A DNA stretch of 64,000 nucleotides from Candidatus Nezhaarchaeota archaeon (GTDB lineage Archaea > Thermoproteota > Methanomethylicia > Nezhaarchaeales > WYZ-LMO8): positions 599,179-663,178 of the forward strand of contig JASFYF010000001.1 in assembly GCA_030055465.1 (NCBI GenBank). Reading direction: 5' to 3'. Each line of letters starts with the position of its first letter. Positions within the stretch are counted from its first letter, which is position 1. Made by a program: the position numbers and the translations under genes. Positions 47,492 through 57,050 of this stretch are shown piece by piece. The notes beneath the pieces were generated by a model that did no database searches, was not told the origin of the DNA, and worked only from the letters and a program-made list of their open reading frames with translations.

Positions 47492-48592
47492 ATGTTGACA
47501 GAACGGTGTGTACCGAGGCACATCATTGAGTCGAGGATCAAAAGGCTGAAAGACGCAATGAACAAGGTTGGAGCCAAAAGCCTTTTGGTGACGGAAGCGG
47601 AAAACGTTCAGTACCTAAGTGGCTTCGACGTTATGGGGAACCCACCTAAAGCCGCTTGGCTACTTTTAGTTGAAGGCTTAGAAGGAGCATACCTGCTAGT
47701 ACCACCGCTGGAATATTACGAGGCGCTTGATGAGGCAATAGCCGTAGAGGTTGTAAGCTTAAACTGTGGAAAAAAGCTCGTAGAGGCGCTCGTCGATTTC
47801 CTTGAGAAGGTAAATGCGCGGACACCGATATACGTGGAGGGCAGCGAAGTGGAAGGCGGAATTGTGTGCGCATTGAAACGTAAATTTGAGGTAAGGGGAG
47901 AACCGTTTTTAAGATCGGAAATAAGCAAACTTCGAGCGAAAAAAGACGAATACGAGATTCGATGTGTAAGAGAGGCCGTTGAAAAGACACTTAAAGGGTT
48001 AGAGGCTGCAGAGGAGGCGCTGCGGGAGGGGGTTAGAGAAACTAGCATCGCTGGAGAAGTCGAGAAGGCACTGAGAGAAGAAGGCGTTGAAGCCATGGCT
48101 TTTGACGTGCTGGTCGCTTCAGGGCCTAGATCCTCTTATCCCCACGCTAAACCAACAACTCGACGAGTGAAGAACGGGGAGGGCGTGGTAGTAGATGTGG
48201 GCGTAAGGGTTCAAGGATACTGCTCTGACGTTACGAGGACGTTCATTGTTGGCCGTAATCCTGAGGTTGAAGGGGTTTTAGCTCACGTCGTTGAGGCTCA
48301 AGAGGAGGCAACACTCAATATAAAGGAAGGGGTCAAGGCATCAATGTTGGATGCACGTGCCCGAGAGGTCCTTAAGGAGAGGGAGTTAGATGAGTTCTTT
48401 CTCCACGGCTTAGGCCATGGCCTAGGCCTATCGGTGCATGAGAGGCCCTCCATTTCTATTTTAAGCGAAGACATATTAGAGGAGGGCAACGTCATAACCA
48501 TAGAGCCTGGAGTCTACCTTAGAGGTAGATTTGGCGTGAGGAAAGAGGATGTATTTGTGGTTACTGGTCAGGGCTACAAGAAGTTGTCGTAA
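47492..48592 (+). CDS. Xaa-Pro dipeptidase/aminopeptidase, M24 family
   Basis: 366 residues: N-terminal creatinase-like domain, C-terminal pita-bread fold with metal ligands in VVDVGVRVQGYCSDVTRTF (two Asp), HGLGHGLGLSVHE (His), VITIEPGVY (Glu) and the final Glu near GVRKED. Cleaves X-Pro bonds with two metal ions. ATG 47492 abuts the hypE stop; the coupling is positional only. Confidence 0.9.
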   Translation: MLTERCVPRHIIESRIKRLKDAMNKVGAKSLLVTEAENVQYLSGFDVMGNPPKAAWLLLVEGLEGAYLLVPPLEYYEALDEAIAVEVVSLNCGKKLVEALVDFLEKVNARTPIYVEGSEVEGGIVCALKRKFEVRGEPFLRSEISKLRAKKDEYEIRCVREAVEKTLKGLEAAEEALREGVRETSIAGEVEKALREEGVEAMAFDVLVASGPRSSYPHAKPTTRRVKNGEGVVVDVGVRVQGYCSDVTRTFIVGRNPEVEGVLAHVVEAQEEATLNIKEGVKASMLDARAREVLKERELDEFFLHGLGHGLGLSVHERPSISILSEDILEEGNVITIEPGVYLRGRFGVRKEDVFVVTGQGYKKLS

Positions 48593-48605
48593 AGGTGATT
48601 GTATC

Positions 48606-50189
48606 ATGAGGTTTTACTTAAAAGGATGCTTAATCTTAAGTAGACCGCTTACCGATCAAGAGGTTTCAGAGGTTTCAAAGCTCATAACTGAGGCCAACGC
48701 AAAGCTCCTTGTCAGGGGAGCGCCTAGAGGCAAGGAAAGCGAGGCAGCTCGCATAACAAATTGGTTCATTGATTCAGATAAGATGCACGTGGAAATAGAG
48801 TCCGGAAGGTATGTGCGCGCGCACGATGCGCTTTTCAGGCTTAAAAACCAGTTAGCGGCAAGCTTAGGAAAGGAGTTTAGAGTTGGCGTGAGGGGCATCA
48901 GGGCGACGCGATACGAGATAGAGGTTGCGGGCTTTAAGGGCAGCGTTGACGATATTAGAGCCTTAGTAGGCCTATTGGGCGATGTGAGGATAGTTGATGA
49001 ATCGCTACATATTGAGCTCAGCGACCTAAGCGAAGAAGATCTTGAATCTCGGTTGATTGATAGGCTCGTCAAGAAGGTGTTGGAGGCCGAGGCGAAGCCC
49101 TTGGAAAGCATTAGCGAGGCGATGCTAGTACCCTTCGGCCACGTAATCCAGCAATCCAAGCCGAAGCCCATCAAAACCGGGCTTGAAGTTGCAGGTGAAG
49201 CTGAGAGGCTAGGATGGATTAAGAGGTTTCCGGCTAAAGGTCAATGGATATTCACGGCGCCGATGGTTGGCCTCCTGAAGACAATACGTGAACTGATAGT
49301 TGAGAATGTTTGTAGGCCACTTGGATTCGAGGAGTGGATGTTTCCAAGGCTTTTACCCATGTCCGTTCTGGCCAAGCTCTCAAGCTATGTTGAACACCTG
49401 CCCGAAGGAATGCTCTACGTTTGTGCTCCTCCACGAGACCCTTCAGTGTTCGACGAGTACAAGAGGGAGTACTCATTGAAGAGGGTGCTGCGGAGGGATC
49501 TGTTGAAGAAGATTTTAAGTGAACCCGAATACGTGCTTGATGCAGTTCAATGTCCACCTTTCTACCAGTTCTTCAGCGAGGAGACCGTGAAGCTCGAGGA
49601 CCTGCCGGTGAAGGTCTATGAGTGCATGGGTGGATGGACCTGGAGAAACGAGGCCGGCGGCGTTGAAGGGCTTGCCAGAACCAACGAGTTCTGGCGCATG
49701 GAAATGGTTTACTTGGGCTCTCCATCAGATGTCTTGGATATAAGGGAGGAGGTCGTCTCAAGGACTGTTAAACTCGTAGATGAGGTGCTGGAGCTTGAAT
49801 GGAGGGTAGTGGTTGGTGCCCCCTTCTACCTGTCAAGCGAAGAGGCCAGTAGAAGGCGCATAGACATATCCTCAAAGGACAAGATACCTACACTCGACGT
49901 GGAATGCTACTTGCCCTACCGGGGTGAAAGGGAAAAAGCCGAGTGGCTGGAAATCACAGCTGCCAGCGTGCACTACACGCATTACGTCTCGACCTTTAAG
50001 ATAAGGGAAGTTAAGGGAAGAGCTGTGTGGACTGGTTGCACAGGACATGGATTAACAAGGTGGGCCACAGCTTTCCTAGCTCAACACGGATTCAACGTGT
50101 CGGAGTGGCCTGAGAAGGTTAGGGAATTATACGAGAAAAATGGACCCTACAGCGCAGTGAAAACTCTGGAGTGGCCCCCCGCAAAGTAG
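48606..50189 (+). CDS. serS2: Seryl-tRNA synthetase, type 2 (methanogen type)
   Basis: 527 residues. The N-terminal domain (1-165) is unlike the coiled-coil arm of common SerRS. The class II catalytic core has FEEWMFPRLLPM, zinc-ligand Cys in VQCPPFY, and motif 3-like VWTGCTGHGLTRWA with the last Cys. This zinc-dependent form is known mainly from methanogenic archaea. ATG 48606 has GGTGA about 8 nt upstream; an upstream in-frame start lies inside the peptidase gene. tRNA-Ser(GCT) is encoded about 2.6 kb downstream. Confidence 0.93.
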   Translation: MRFYLKGCLILSRPLTDQEVSEVSKLITEANAKLLVRGAPRGKESEAARITNWFIDSDKMHVEIESGRYVRAHDALFRLKNQLAASLGKEFRVGVRGIRATRYEIEVAGFKGSVDDIRALVGLLGDVRIVDESLHIELSDLSEEDLESRLIDRLVKKVLEAEAKPLESISEAMLVPFGHVIQQSKPKPIKTGLEVAGEAERLGWIKRFPAKGQWIFTAPMVGLLKTIRELIVENVCRPLGFEEWMFPRLLPMSVLAKLSSYVEHLPEGMLYVCAPPRDPSVFDEYKREYSLKRVLRRDLLKKILSEPEYVLDAVQCPPFYQFFSEETVKLEDLPVKVYECMGGWTWRNEAGGVEGLARTNEFWRMEMVYLGSPSDVLDIREEVVSRTVKLVDEVLELEWRVVVGAPFYLSSEEASRRRIDISSKDKIPTLDVECYLPYRGEREKAEWLEITAASVHYTHYVSTFKIREVKGRAVWTGCTGHGLTRWATAFLAQHGFNVSEWPEKVRELYEKNGPYSAVKTLEWPPAK

Positions 50190-50725
50190 CGCGCTTTGAA
50201 GGCTCCCCGGATTTCTTGGATTTAACCCTTGCAGGGCTAGAACCTAAAGTACTATGGGAACTTCGGCAAGCCGCTTAGGTATGCCGAGCCCTTTCTTAGC
50301 AGAATAAGCATCCACATGGGGTAGATTGCCTAATTCGTATGAGGCAGAGGCAATCCCTTTGAGGCGTCAGGCCGCCCATCAGGCATCATCGCCTTTGCCT
50401 AGGGCTCTTAGACCGTCATATCTTCATCCGCCGCAATCTTAAGTGAGGGCTGTGAGATATTAACATTGCTATATGCCCTTTTGAAGGTTCCCTTTAAGCC
50501 CCTAAATCCAGCAAAGGCGGCTTGAACTTAGAGGGAAATGCGAGGGACCTATCAATGTCGATTCCAAACCTCCATGGGCGAAGCAAAGGCTATAAAACGT
50601 TGATCTTCAAAAAACCATCACAACATAAGGCCCGCGAGCTTCCCTACTTGGAGGTGCGCGGGAGAAGTTAAGAAGGAGCATAGCCTAATACTAATGTTGC
50701 TATTAGTCCACAGTGGTGTCATAAA
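50190..50725. other. Intergenic stretch with hairpins and a TATA box
   Basis: About 535 bases without an open frame. An inverted repeat GATTGCCT/AGGCAATC (50324-50331 and 50348-50355) is present. CTATAAAA near 50590 is a good TATA box; about 25-30 nt further begins a segment with GCCCGCG...CGCGGG (about 50631-50663), possibly a short structured RNA. Confidence 0.35.
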
Positions 50726-50728
50726 TTG

Positions 50729-51493
50729 ATGCTCGAGCCTGTAGTGGGCGCAGTATCAGACGTTCACTCACCAAAATTCTTTGAGGATTTCAAAAGGGTG
50801 CTTAACAATAGCCCTGACCTTGAACTCATGCTTCTTGTGGGAGACATGATATACAAGGGGGATGTGAATGAGTATCAGAATATAATAGATGCCATTAAGA
50901 AGAGGTACGGGAACTGCAAGATAGTAGCATGTTTTGGCAACGAGGAATACGATGATAAAACACTTGAAATATCCACAAGGTACAGAGAAGTTGTATGGCT
51001 TAATGATGAGAGCATTGCACTTCAGCTCTGCGGTTTGAAGATAATATTGATAGGCACTAAAGGCTGCTTAGATAGGCCAACAAGCTGGCAACGGAGGCAC
51101 ATACCGAGGATTGAGCAGGTGTACGAAGAGAGGTTAAAGAAAATAGATCGCCTACTACTTGACGCCAGCTCTCAGGACTCTGATATTGTTATGCTGCTAT
51201 CCCATTACTCGACAACGTTTAAAACCCTTACAGGTGAACCTAAATGGGCGTGGCCTGAGCTCGGCTCTGCCAAGCTCGAAGAAGTAGTGAAAAGACGCAA
51301 ACCCGACATTGTAATTCACGGGCACGCGCATAACAGCAAAACCCACACCACCACGATTAATGGCACTTGCGTGTACAACGTTTCGTTTCCAGCCACAAGG
51401 AAAATAACCACGATAAGGCTGAAGGTTAGGGAACGCCATAAAAAAGAGGGAAGGCAAGCGACGTTGACCTCATTCATGGAAGGTAATCCTTAA
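50729..51493 (+). CDS. Metallophosphoesterase
   Basis: About 254 residues with the calcineurin-like motifs in order: SDVH (DxH), VGDM (GD), GNEE, LLSHY and HGHAHN. Two-metal phosphoesterase, substrate unknown; related to the YfcE/Icc-type phosphodiesterases. ATG 50729 is preferred over the TTG just before it. Confidence 0.88.
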   Translation: MLEPVVGAVSDVHSPKFFEDFKRVLNNSPDLELMLLVGDMIYKGDVNEYQNIIDAIKKRYGNCKIVACFGNEEYDDKTLEISTRYREVVWLNDESIALQLCGLKIILIGTKGCLDRPTSWQRRHIPRIEQVYEERLKKIDRLLLDASSQDSDIVMLLSHYSTTFKTLTGEPKWAWPELGSAKLEEVVKRRKPDIVIHGHAHNSKTHTTTINGTCVYNVSFPATRKITTIRLKVRERHKKEGRQATLTSFMEGNP

Positions 51494-51526
51494 ATCACGC
51501 TGCACTTTTATTCGTCACCTGCAAGT

Positions 51527-51602
51527 GGGGCCGTAGGCTAGCTTGGTAGACTGCGAGGCTTGGGCCCTCGCGACCCAGGTTCAAATCCTGGCGGCCCCAC
51601 CA
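51527..51602 (+). tRNA. tRNA-Pro (anticodon TGG)
   Basis: Acceptor GGGGCCG/CGGCCCC, anticodon stem CGAGG/CCTCG around CTTGGGC (anticodon TGG, G37), T arm CCAGG-TTCAAAT-CCTGG, CCA encoded. No intron. Confidence 0.93.
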
Positions 51603-51761
51603 GCTGCGACAAAACCTCGTGTTTCAACGTTGCCATCACTCTAACACAGCTTTTTATTTTGAATCCATAACCTCAGCCGTTCATTTTTATCTCCGAGCTG
51701 AAACGGAACATCTGATGGTTAGTCCCTTTCACGGGTATTTCGCTCGGCAATCCATACCATT

Positions 51762-52301
51762 TCATTCTTTCATGAGGGTTACGGTTAACTGACAGTAAGG
51801 TTCATATTTCGCTAGGCCAGGGTAAAACTCCGTTAACTCCAAGTTCGGATTAATCCCCTCCGCCAACCCTTTCTCCGTTTCCTTCAGTATTTCGCACATA
51901 TCTTCGGGGGTGATGGTCGCGTAGCTCCAGCCCTTAATGAAGGCGCAATGCGTAAACCTAAACCTGCAACGCGTAGGCGTTAACTCCAGAAGCTTCAAGC
52001 CTAAAATTCTACTCTTAACGTAGGGCTCGATAAATCTCCTGTAACATTCCCACCACGTTATAGCGTCCTTCCTCCAGGCTAGGGAGGGCTCCACTTCCGT
52101 TATGATGTGTTCAACCATGCTACGACCCCTTTCCCTCATCATTGCTTTAAGTACTTCTTTGGCGTCTGCATGCTTCTTAAGTAAAGCCTCGACCCATAAC
52201 GCCAACAAGTAGTGATTTCGGGTTACAGCAAAATCCAATGCATCTACCAACTCTTCCTTTTTAAGCTTCTTATAGAAAGACCTAAAATCAGGCAAAGCCA
52301 T
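51762..52301 (-). CDS. Unassigned protein, weakly ATC-hydrolase-like
   Basis: 179 residues, soluble and helical N-terminal half. The C-terminal half (CRFRFTHCAFIKGWSYATITPEDMCEILKETEKGLAEGINPNL) has the C-x(n)-C plus Asp-Asn pattern reminiscent of the L-2-amino-thiazoline-4-carboxylic acid hydrolase-like family, but the match is from memory and weak. Stands alone. Its start at 52301 is followed upstream by an AT-rich region. Confidence 0.5.
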   Translation of the reverse strand: MALPDFRSFYKKLKKEELVDALDFAVTRNHYLLALWVEALLKKHADAKEVLKAMMRERGRSMVEHIITEVEPSLAWRKDAITWWECYRRFIEPYVKSRILGLKLLELTPTRCRFRFTHCAFIKGWSYATITPEDMCEILKETEKGLAEGINPNLELTEFYPGLAKYEPYCQLTVTLMKE

Positions 52302-52803
52302 AGTAATAGATATATTGTCATCAAAGATAAATTTTCCCTCCGAAAATATAACAGTAGCACGAAACCACTTCTTTTAGGTTCATGACGGTAAATTAATGAG
52401 AGCCATCAGCTTACATTAATTTTAGTCGTTGACAGCGATTTTGAAGGCTACATCAGTTAAAATCCCTAAGGAATGCCTAGCCAGAATCCGTTATGGAACT
52501 CTCCTACAGAAATCATTAACACAAGCCTCGTTGAGATGTAAGCCTAGCGTTAACGCCCTAACCCAAGGGGGGAAGGTCGAGGCTTAAACCCGAGAAGGCT
52601 TCTCCTTTGTCCAATTTCAAATGAATTGAGTATATATTATGTAAGGGCTATGCACGTAAGGTTTAGGCGGCGCTAGGAGTTGTGGAAAGCCATACTGGCT
52701 GTCTCGTAAATAAGACTTGTAAAGGAGCTTCCGCCCTTTTAGTCGGTATCCGTGAGGCAGCGCGCTCCAAAGCATGGAGAAGCGTGCAGGAGTCATGCAA
52801 ATG
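52302..52803. other. Intergenic stretch
   Basis: About 500 bases without a convincing gene. A TATA-like GTATATATTATG near 52629 faces plus, followed by a GC-richer stretch up to the tRNA; I cannot tell whether an RNA is made. Confidence 0.3.
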
Positions 52804-52891
52804 TGGCGCCGGGTGGGGGACTCGAACCCCCGATCCCCAATGGGGAACGGGCTTAGCAAGCCCGCGCCCTACCGGACTAGGCGAACCCGGC
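52804..52891 (-). tRNA. tRNA-Ser (anticodon GCT)
   Basis: Long-variable-arm tRNA: acceptor GCCGGGT/ACCCGGC, anticodon stem CGGGC/GCCCG around TTGCTAA (GCT), variable arm TCCCCATTGGGGA, T arm GGGGG-TTCGAGT-CCCCC, discriminator G and encoded CCA. Confidence 0.95.
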
Positions 52892-53183
52892 CTGAATTGG
52901 TTGCCGCTCTCCACGATATCTCTTGTAGGTCGAAGATAAGAGGACCTGTAGTTTATTTGAACTTTGTGCTTTTAACGCTTGCTTCGCAGCATGAGTTAAA
53001 CGCAAAATTCACGGAGGGATGCACAACGTAAAAGCGCGCCTTAACACACAAGTTTTTGCTGAAGAACCCCAGTTCACCTGCTTTAACGCTGCAAGCTATA
53101 GACTGAAGTTCCAATGTCGAGTGGGGCTCATTTCAATGTCAGAACTAAACTTTTATCCCGCTCTATTGAAGGATGAGATCTGT

Positions 53184-53259
53184 GCCCCGGTTGCCTAGCG
53201 GTTAGGGCGGCGGCCTTGTAAGCCGCAGGTCGCGGGTTCAAATCCCGCCCGGGGCTCCA
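53184..53259 (+). tRNA. tRNA-Thr (anticodon TGT)
   Basis: Acceptor GCCCCGG/CCGGGGC, anticodon stem GCGGC/GCCGC around CTTGTAA (TGT), T arm GCGGG-TTCAAAT-CCCGC, discriminator T and encoded CCA. Confidence 0.95.
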
Positions 53260-53669
53260 GTCCTCCGGGTCCACATCCCGTCATTCCAAGTTTTTGTAGA
53301 CAGGGGGTTTACGGCGTTTTCTGTGGGCGACTTCCATGAATTTAACGGGGGGTTTAAGCGATATAGGTTATTATAGCTGGCTTTCGGGTTAACGGTGGCA
53401 TGTAGCCACGGTTTCAATCACATCTCCTTTGAAAATGAGTCCATCAGCTTATTAGAGTAAGAGATTGCGACCTCATAATGTAGATATCAAAATAGTATGG
53501 TAACATGACTGAATTTTTCTGCACTCACAATCACGAAAGCACCTAACGTATTTATGGGTACTATTGGAAGTGCTAGAATTTGACAAGCGTTTATCTTGGT
53601 TACTATTGGTCTAAAAATATGAAAAATATGGTGGGTTTTCATTCAGCAATCTTATGTTCTGTTCTTAGG
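53260..53669. other. Intergenic stretch, nothing supported
   Basis: About 410 AT-rich bases between tRNA-Thr and mscL with no gene that I can support. Confidence 0.5.
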
Positions 53670-54059
53670 TTACTCTATTCCCCACTTTCTAGTCATCTTA
53701 ACTATTAGAAAGATCACGAACGCGACTATTAGGAACGTTATGAGTGCTCCTAGAAAACTACCTATGCGGAAGGGTCCCAAGGTTATTTGCTCCCAAAGGA
53801 GTCCTGGCGTTGCCATTTCGATTATAGGCATTAATAAATCTTTTACAAGCGATTGGACTAATGCGCCTAAGTAAATACCCATGATAAAGGCTACAGCCAT
53901 TCCCATAACCTTGTACTTCGATATGAATTCCTTGAATTCCGCAATCAGTCCTCTAGGCGGCGGGGGCGAGGGGGGCGCTGGTTTTGGAGATAGAAGGTCT
54001 CTAATTTCCTTGAGGGTTTTTAGAATTTCCTCATCTCTACTTACATTAGGAGAAGACAT
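53670..54059 (-). CDS. mscL: Large-conductance mechanosensitive channel MscL
   Basis: 129 residues. A cytoplasmic N-terminal helix with a Pro-rich linker (PAPPSPPPP), TM1 with the family motif KYKVMGMAVAFIMGIYLGALV, an extracellular loop, TM2 (LGALITFLIVAFVIFLIVKM) and a very short C-terminus. It opens under membrane tension to release solutes. The N-terminal extension before the usual start (about 40 residues) is unusual; most MscL proteins begin close to FKEF. Confidence 0.88.
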   Translation of the reverse strand: MSSPNVSRDEEILKTLKEIRDLLSPKPAPPSPPPPRGLIAEFKEFISKYKVMGMAVAFIMGIYLGALVQSLVKDLLMPIIEMATPGLLWEQITLGPFRIGSFLGALITFLIVAFVIFLIVKMTRKWGIE

Positions 54060-54474
54060 GTATCAGCCACCAAGTCTTCAAGTAAGAAGACATAGTAGCC
54101 CACCATATAAAGCGATTGGTCGACAAGCGCAAAACAACAAATGAGTAAGACGTAGAGGGAGAAAGAAAGACCACCCATTTTTAATGGATGGCAATGGTCA
54201 CATCGCGAAAAATAAGTGATGCCAAGAAAATCTTTGAATTCTACCGTTTCTTCCTCTTAAACTCGTTTATAGAGACCTAAAAAATTCTAAGGAATTCCTA
54301 GGCCACGGGTGAGATGGAGTTGTCGCTGCTCTTGCTAACCTATCTTAGGTTTCCCCATAGGCACCGCAGTCTCATAGCTTTTTGAATAGGTGCTTAGAGG
54401 GGACTGTTTTCTTCTTGATTTTTTGAGTAAATATTTATAAGCTTTATTTTCATTTATATTCATTGTAATTAGGG
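54060..54474. other. Intergenic stretch left of the IS607 element
   Basis: About 415 bases. Small inverted repeat CCATT/AATGG near 54180. AAATATTTATAAG at about 54428-54440 is a TATA box for the recombinase. The left boundary of the element should lie here; IS607 elements lack inverted repeats, so I cannot fix it. Confidence 0.4.
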
Positions 54475-55122
54475 ATGTCCGAGAGGTTGCTGAGACCTAA
54501 GGAGGTTTGCAGGAAACTTGGTATCAGTTATTCCACTCTCCATAGGTGGATTGAAGCAGGATATCTCAAAGCTATTAAAACGGTTGGAGGTAAGTATAGA
54601 GTTCCCGAGAGCGAGGTTAGGAGGATACTAGAATCCCGTGCAAGAGAGGTTAGAGCGGTTGTATATGCTAGGGTTTCATCAAGCGACCAAAAGGAGGATT
54701 TAGAGCGTCAGGTCAAGTACCTGTTAGAGTACTGTGCCTCCAAGGGCTACAGGGTAGTCGAGGTCTTAACTGATATAGCATCTGGGCTGAAAACGGATAG
54801 GAAAGGGTTGAGGAAGCTATTCGAGTTAGTGATCTCCAGGCAGGCAGAGGTTGTGGTTATAACCTATCGAGATAGGCTTACAATGTTTGGCTTCGAGTAC
54901 CTAGAGTACTTCATCAATCAGCACGGAGCCAAGATAGAGGTGGTCTTCGGAGAGGTGCCCAAGGATGCCTATCAAGAGCTCGTAGGAGACTTACTGGAAA
55001 TCGTCACCTCTTTTGCAGGCAAGATGTATGGATTGAGAGGCCATAGAAAGAAGAGGCTGGTGGAAGGATTCAAAAAGCTCGTAGAGGAGGTTGAGAAGAG
55101 TGGAGAAAGTGATGATAAATAG
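54475..55122 (+). CDS. tnpA: IS607-type serine recombinase (TnpA)
   Basis: 215 residues: an N-terminal MerR-like HTH (LRPKEVCRKLGISYSTLHRWIEAGYLKA) and a resolvase domain with the catalytic Ser in YARVSSSDQKEDLERQ and RDRLTMFGFEY. Catalyses excision and insertion. It appears intact. Overlaps the start of tnpB. Confidence 0.93.
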   Translation: MSERLLRPKEVCRKLGISYSTLHRWIEAGYLKAIKTVGGKYRVPESEVRRILESRAREVRAVVYARVSSSDQKEDLERQVKYLLEYCASKGYRVVEVLTDIASGLKTDRKGLRKLFELVISRQAEVVVITYRDRLTMFGFEYLEYFINQHGAKIEVVFGEVPKDAYQELVGDLLEIVTSFAGKMYGLRGHRKKRLVEGFKKLVEEVEKSGESDDK

Positions 55123-56303
55123 AACTGTCATCGTTAAATCCGAGAGATTGCTGAGGAAGGTGTTTAGGGTCTTCGTGGAGCTTGAGGGTATTTACAGGAA
55201 TGTGGTGGAACAGCTAACGCTGTACGCTGTTGGGAATAATATCGGGTCTTTCACCAAGCTCAAAGCATTGAAGTACAGGGAGCTGAGAAGCCTTATACCC
55301 TCAGTTACCATCGCGCTACGCCTATACGGCATGTCAGGACGCATCCACCAGAGCTAAGAACATCCTCAAATTGAGAAAGAGAGGTTTAGCTAACAAAGAG
55401 CGTCCAGAGGTTAAAAGCGTCTCCATCTGGTTAGACGACCACCTCTGGAGAATTGATGGGCTAACACAGGTTAAGATAGCTACTCATAAGGAGTGGATTA
55501 CTGTTGCTGTTGAACCTCATAAGCAGTTCTGGAGGTATGTTAACAGTGGATGGAGGGTCGCCGGCGAAGCAAAGATCAAGCTTGATAGAAGTGAGAGAAG
55601 GCTCATCCTCTACATCACCTTCAAGAAAGAGGTTGAACAGCACAAATCGAAGGGATTTATATCCATTGACGTAAATGAGAACAGCGTAGCCGTGATGGTA
55701 GATGGGAGAGTACCTTTTTGATACAGGTATGGAGAGGCTCGTCCTAGGCTACTACCGTAGGAAAAAGTTCAGAAAAAGTACGATAAGCTCTATGGTGTTA
55801 AGTTCAGGGCTAAGAGGAAGGTGTTGGAAAAGCTCAATGAGAGAAAAAGAAGGACGATACTAGATGGAAAGTTGCAAACCGGATTGCGAGATAAGCCGCT
55901 AAACATGGCCTACGACATACTCTTAGAGAGGTTGGGTAGGCAACTAGCTAAGAACATGGTTAACAAGGTTAAGGATGGGCAGCTCAGGCACAGGATATAC
56001 CAAGCCTCCTTCAGATGAGTTCAGAGAGCCATAGAGGAGAAGGCTAGGGAGCACGGTGTGCCAGTAGCGTGCGTAGACCCTAGGGGCACCCTCCAAGACG
56101 TACCTGCTACATGGAGCAGAGATGCTCTACTCTTCGAGGATAGGAGTATGCAGCATTGGCGGAGAGAGGTGGCATAGGGATGCCGTTGCATGCTGGAACC
56201 TTCTCCTAAGAGTCCTAGGCGGTGATGGGAGCAACGGTTCAAGCCGCTCGGGGCTAGACCTAGAGGGGAGCCTCATGCCGTTAGGCTCGACAAGCCATCC
56301 ATG
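55112..56303 (+). pseudogene. tnpB: Disrupted TnpB RNA-guided nuclease gene
   Basis: Pieces of one TnpB in several frames: MINRTVIVKSERLL..., DASTRAKNILKLRKRGLANK, ISIDVNENSVAVMVDGRVP (first RuvC Asp), VQKKYDKLYGVKFRAKRKVLEKL, an in-frame TGA before VQRAIEEKAREHGVPVACVDPRGT, and the end CSIGGERWHRDAVACWNLLLR. At least four frameshifts and one stop are needed, and one zinc-ribbon Cys is Gly. The region with the second RuvC acid (usually ivlEdL) is not recognisable. The protein is surely inactive. Confidence 0.88.
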
Positions 56304-56312
56304 ACCCCACGC

Positions 56313-56582
56313 TTATACCCAAGCCCACGTGGGCGAGGTGGAAGTCCCTAGATACGAATAAACATCAAATATCAAAAATGAATATCTAGGGTCAAACGGC
56401 CAATCATCAGAGACAACAAATGCCCTCCTCTGTTCTTTTAATAAAAATTTCAGGGACGTTAATGATGCTTCGGGATCAAATCTCCATAGTAATTCCTTGA
56501 ATTGTTTTCCTTCGCCAAGGAGATTACCTAGGTTGTACGAGTTGATGGTGTCAATAAGCTTTAATTCAGTAGCTGCGATCAA
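56313..56582 (-). CDS. Hypothetical ORF next to IS607, possibly truncated
   Basis: 89 codons from TTG 56582, reading to the edge of the IS607 element. Composition is protein-like (LLGEGKQFKELLWRFDPEASL, DDWPFDPRYSFLIFDV), but no family is recognised. The last residues (TSTSPTWAWV) fall in sequence adjoining the transposon, so an older gene may have been cut by its insertion. Confidence 0.35.
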   Translation of the reverse strand: MIAATELKLIDTINSYNLGNLLGEGKQFKELLWRFDPEASLTSLKFLLKEQRRAFVVSDDWPFDPRYSFLIFDVYSYLGTSTSPTWAWV

Positions 56583-57050
56583 ACCGGTTAAACTTGATGT
56601 CTAAGGTGCCTCCTCTTTGGTTGCCTTCATTACTCGCTCTTAGAAGTCCCTTAACTACGACTTGGTCGGGCTCTCCTTATGCTCCACTAATTTCGTAAGT
56701 CTCTCAGACCTCTAAACCATTGGCGCATGTCTTTGGGAACTCCTTGAGGACAAATAAAGCCTTCACAACGCGTGGTTGTTTATAAAGCGTCGTAAACAAA
56801 CATCTCTTTAGTTTTTACCATGTCTTTATGGTTTCGGGAGTCTCCCTGGCTAGGGTGGTTGTTGACCTCCACGTCATTTACGTTTAGTTGAGGTGCGCGT
56901 TCGCATCATCATATTTTCGGAGCCGGCCGCTGACGCCTGCGTGAAGCGACTTTTTTCAATGGGCCAAAGTCAAAATCCCGACGGCCTCGAACATGACTGT
57001 CGTCGAAGCAATAGGTCGACGAGAAAAGAGTGGCTGGTGATGCGCAAAGG
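56583..57050. other. Intergenic stretch, nothing supported
   Basis: About 470 bases between the hypothetical ORF and the FrhB-family gene. A plus-strand frame (56893-57123) has no coding character. No RNA found. Confidence 0.45.

Larger units (their letters stand above)
54475..56303 (+). mobile_element. IS607-family element with decayed TnpB
   Basis: An intact serine recombinase gene followed, overlapping, by a broken tnpB. This gene order defines IS607 elements. The ends given are those of the coding parts; true termini are not marked by repeats. Confidence 0.85.

Noticed and set aside
52682..53031. Plus-strand ORFs across tRNA-Ser
   Set aside because: They are read through the tRNA gene and are shadows of it.
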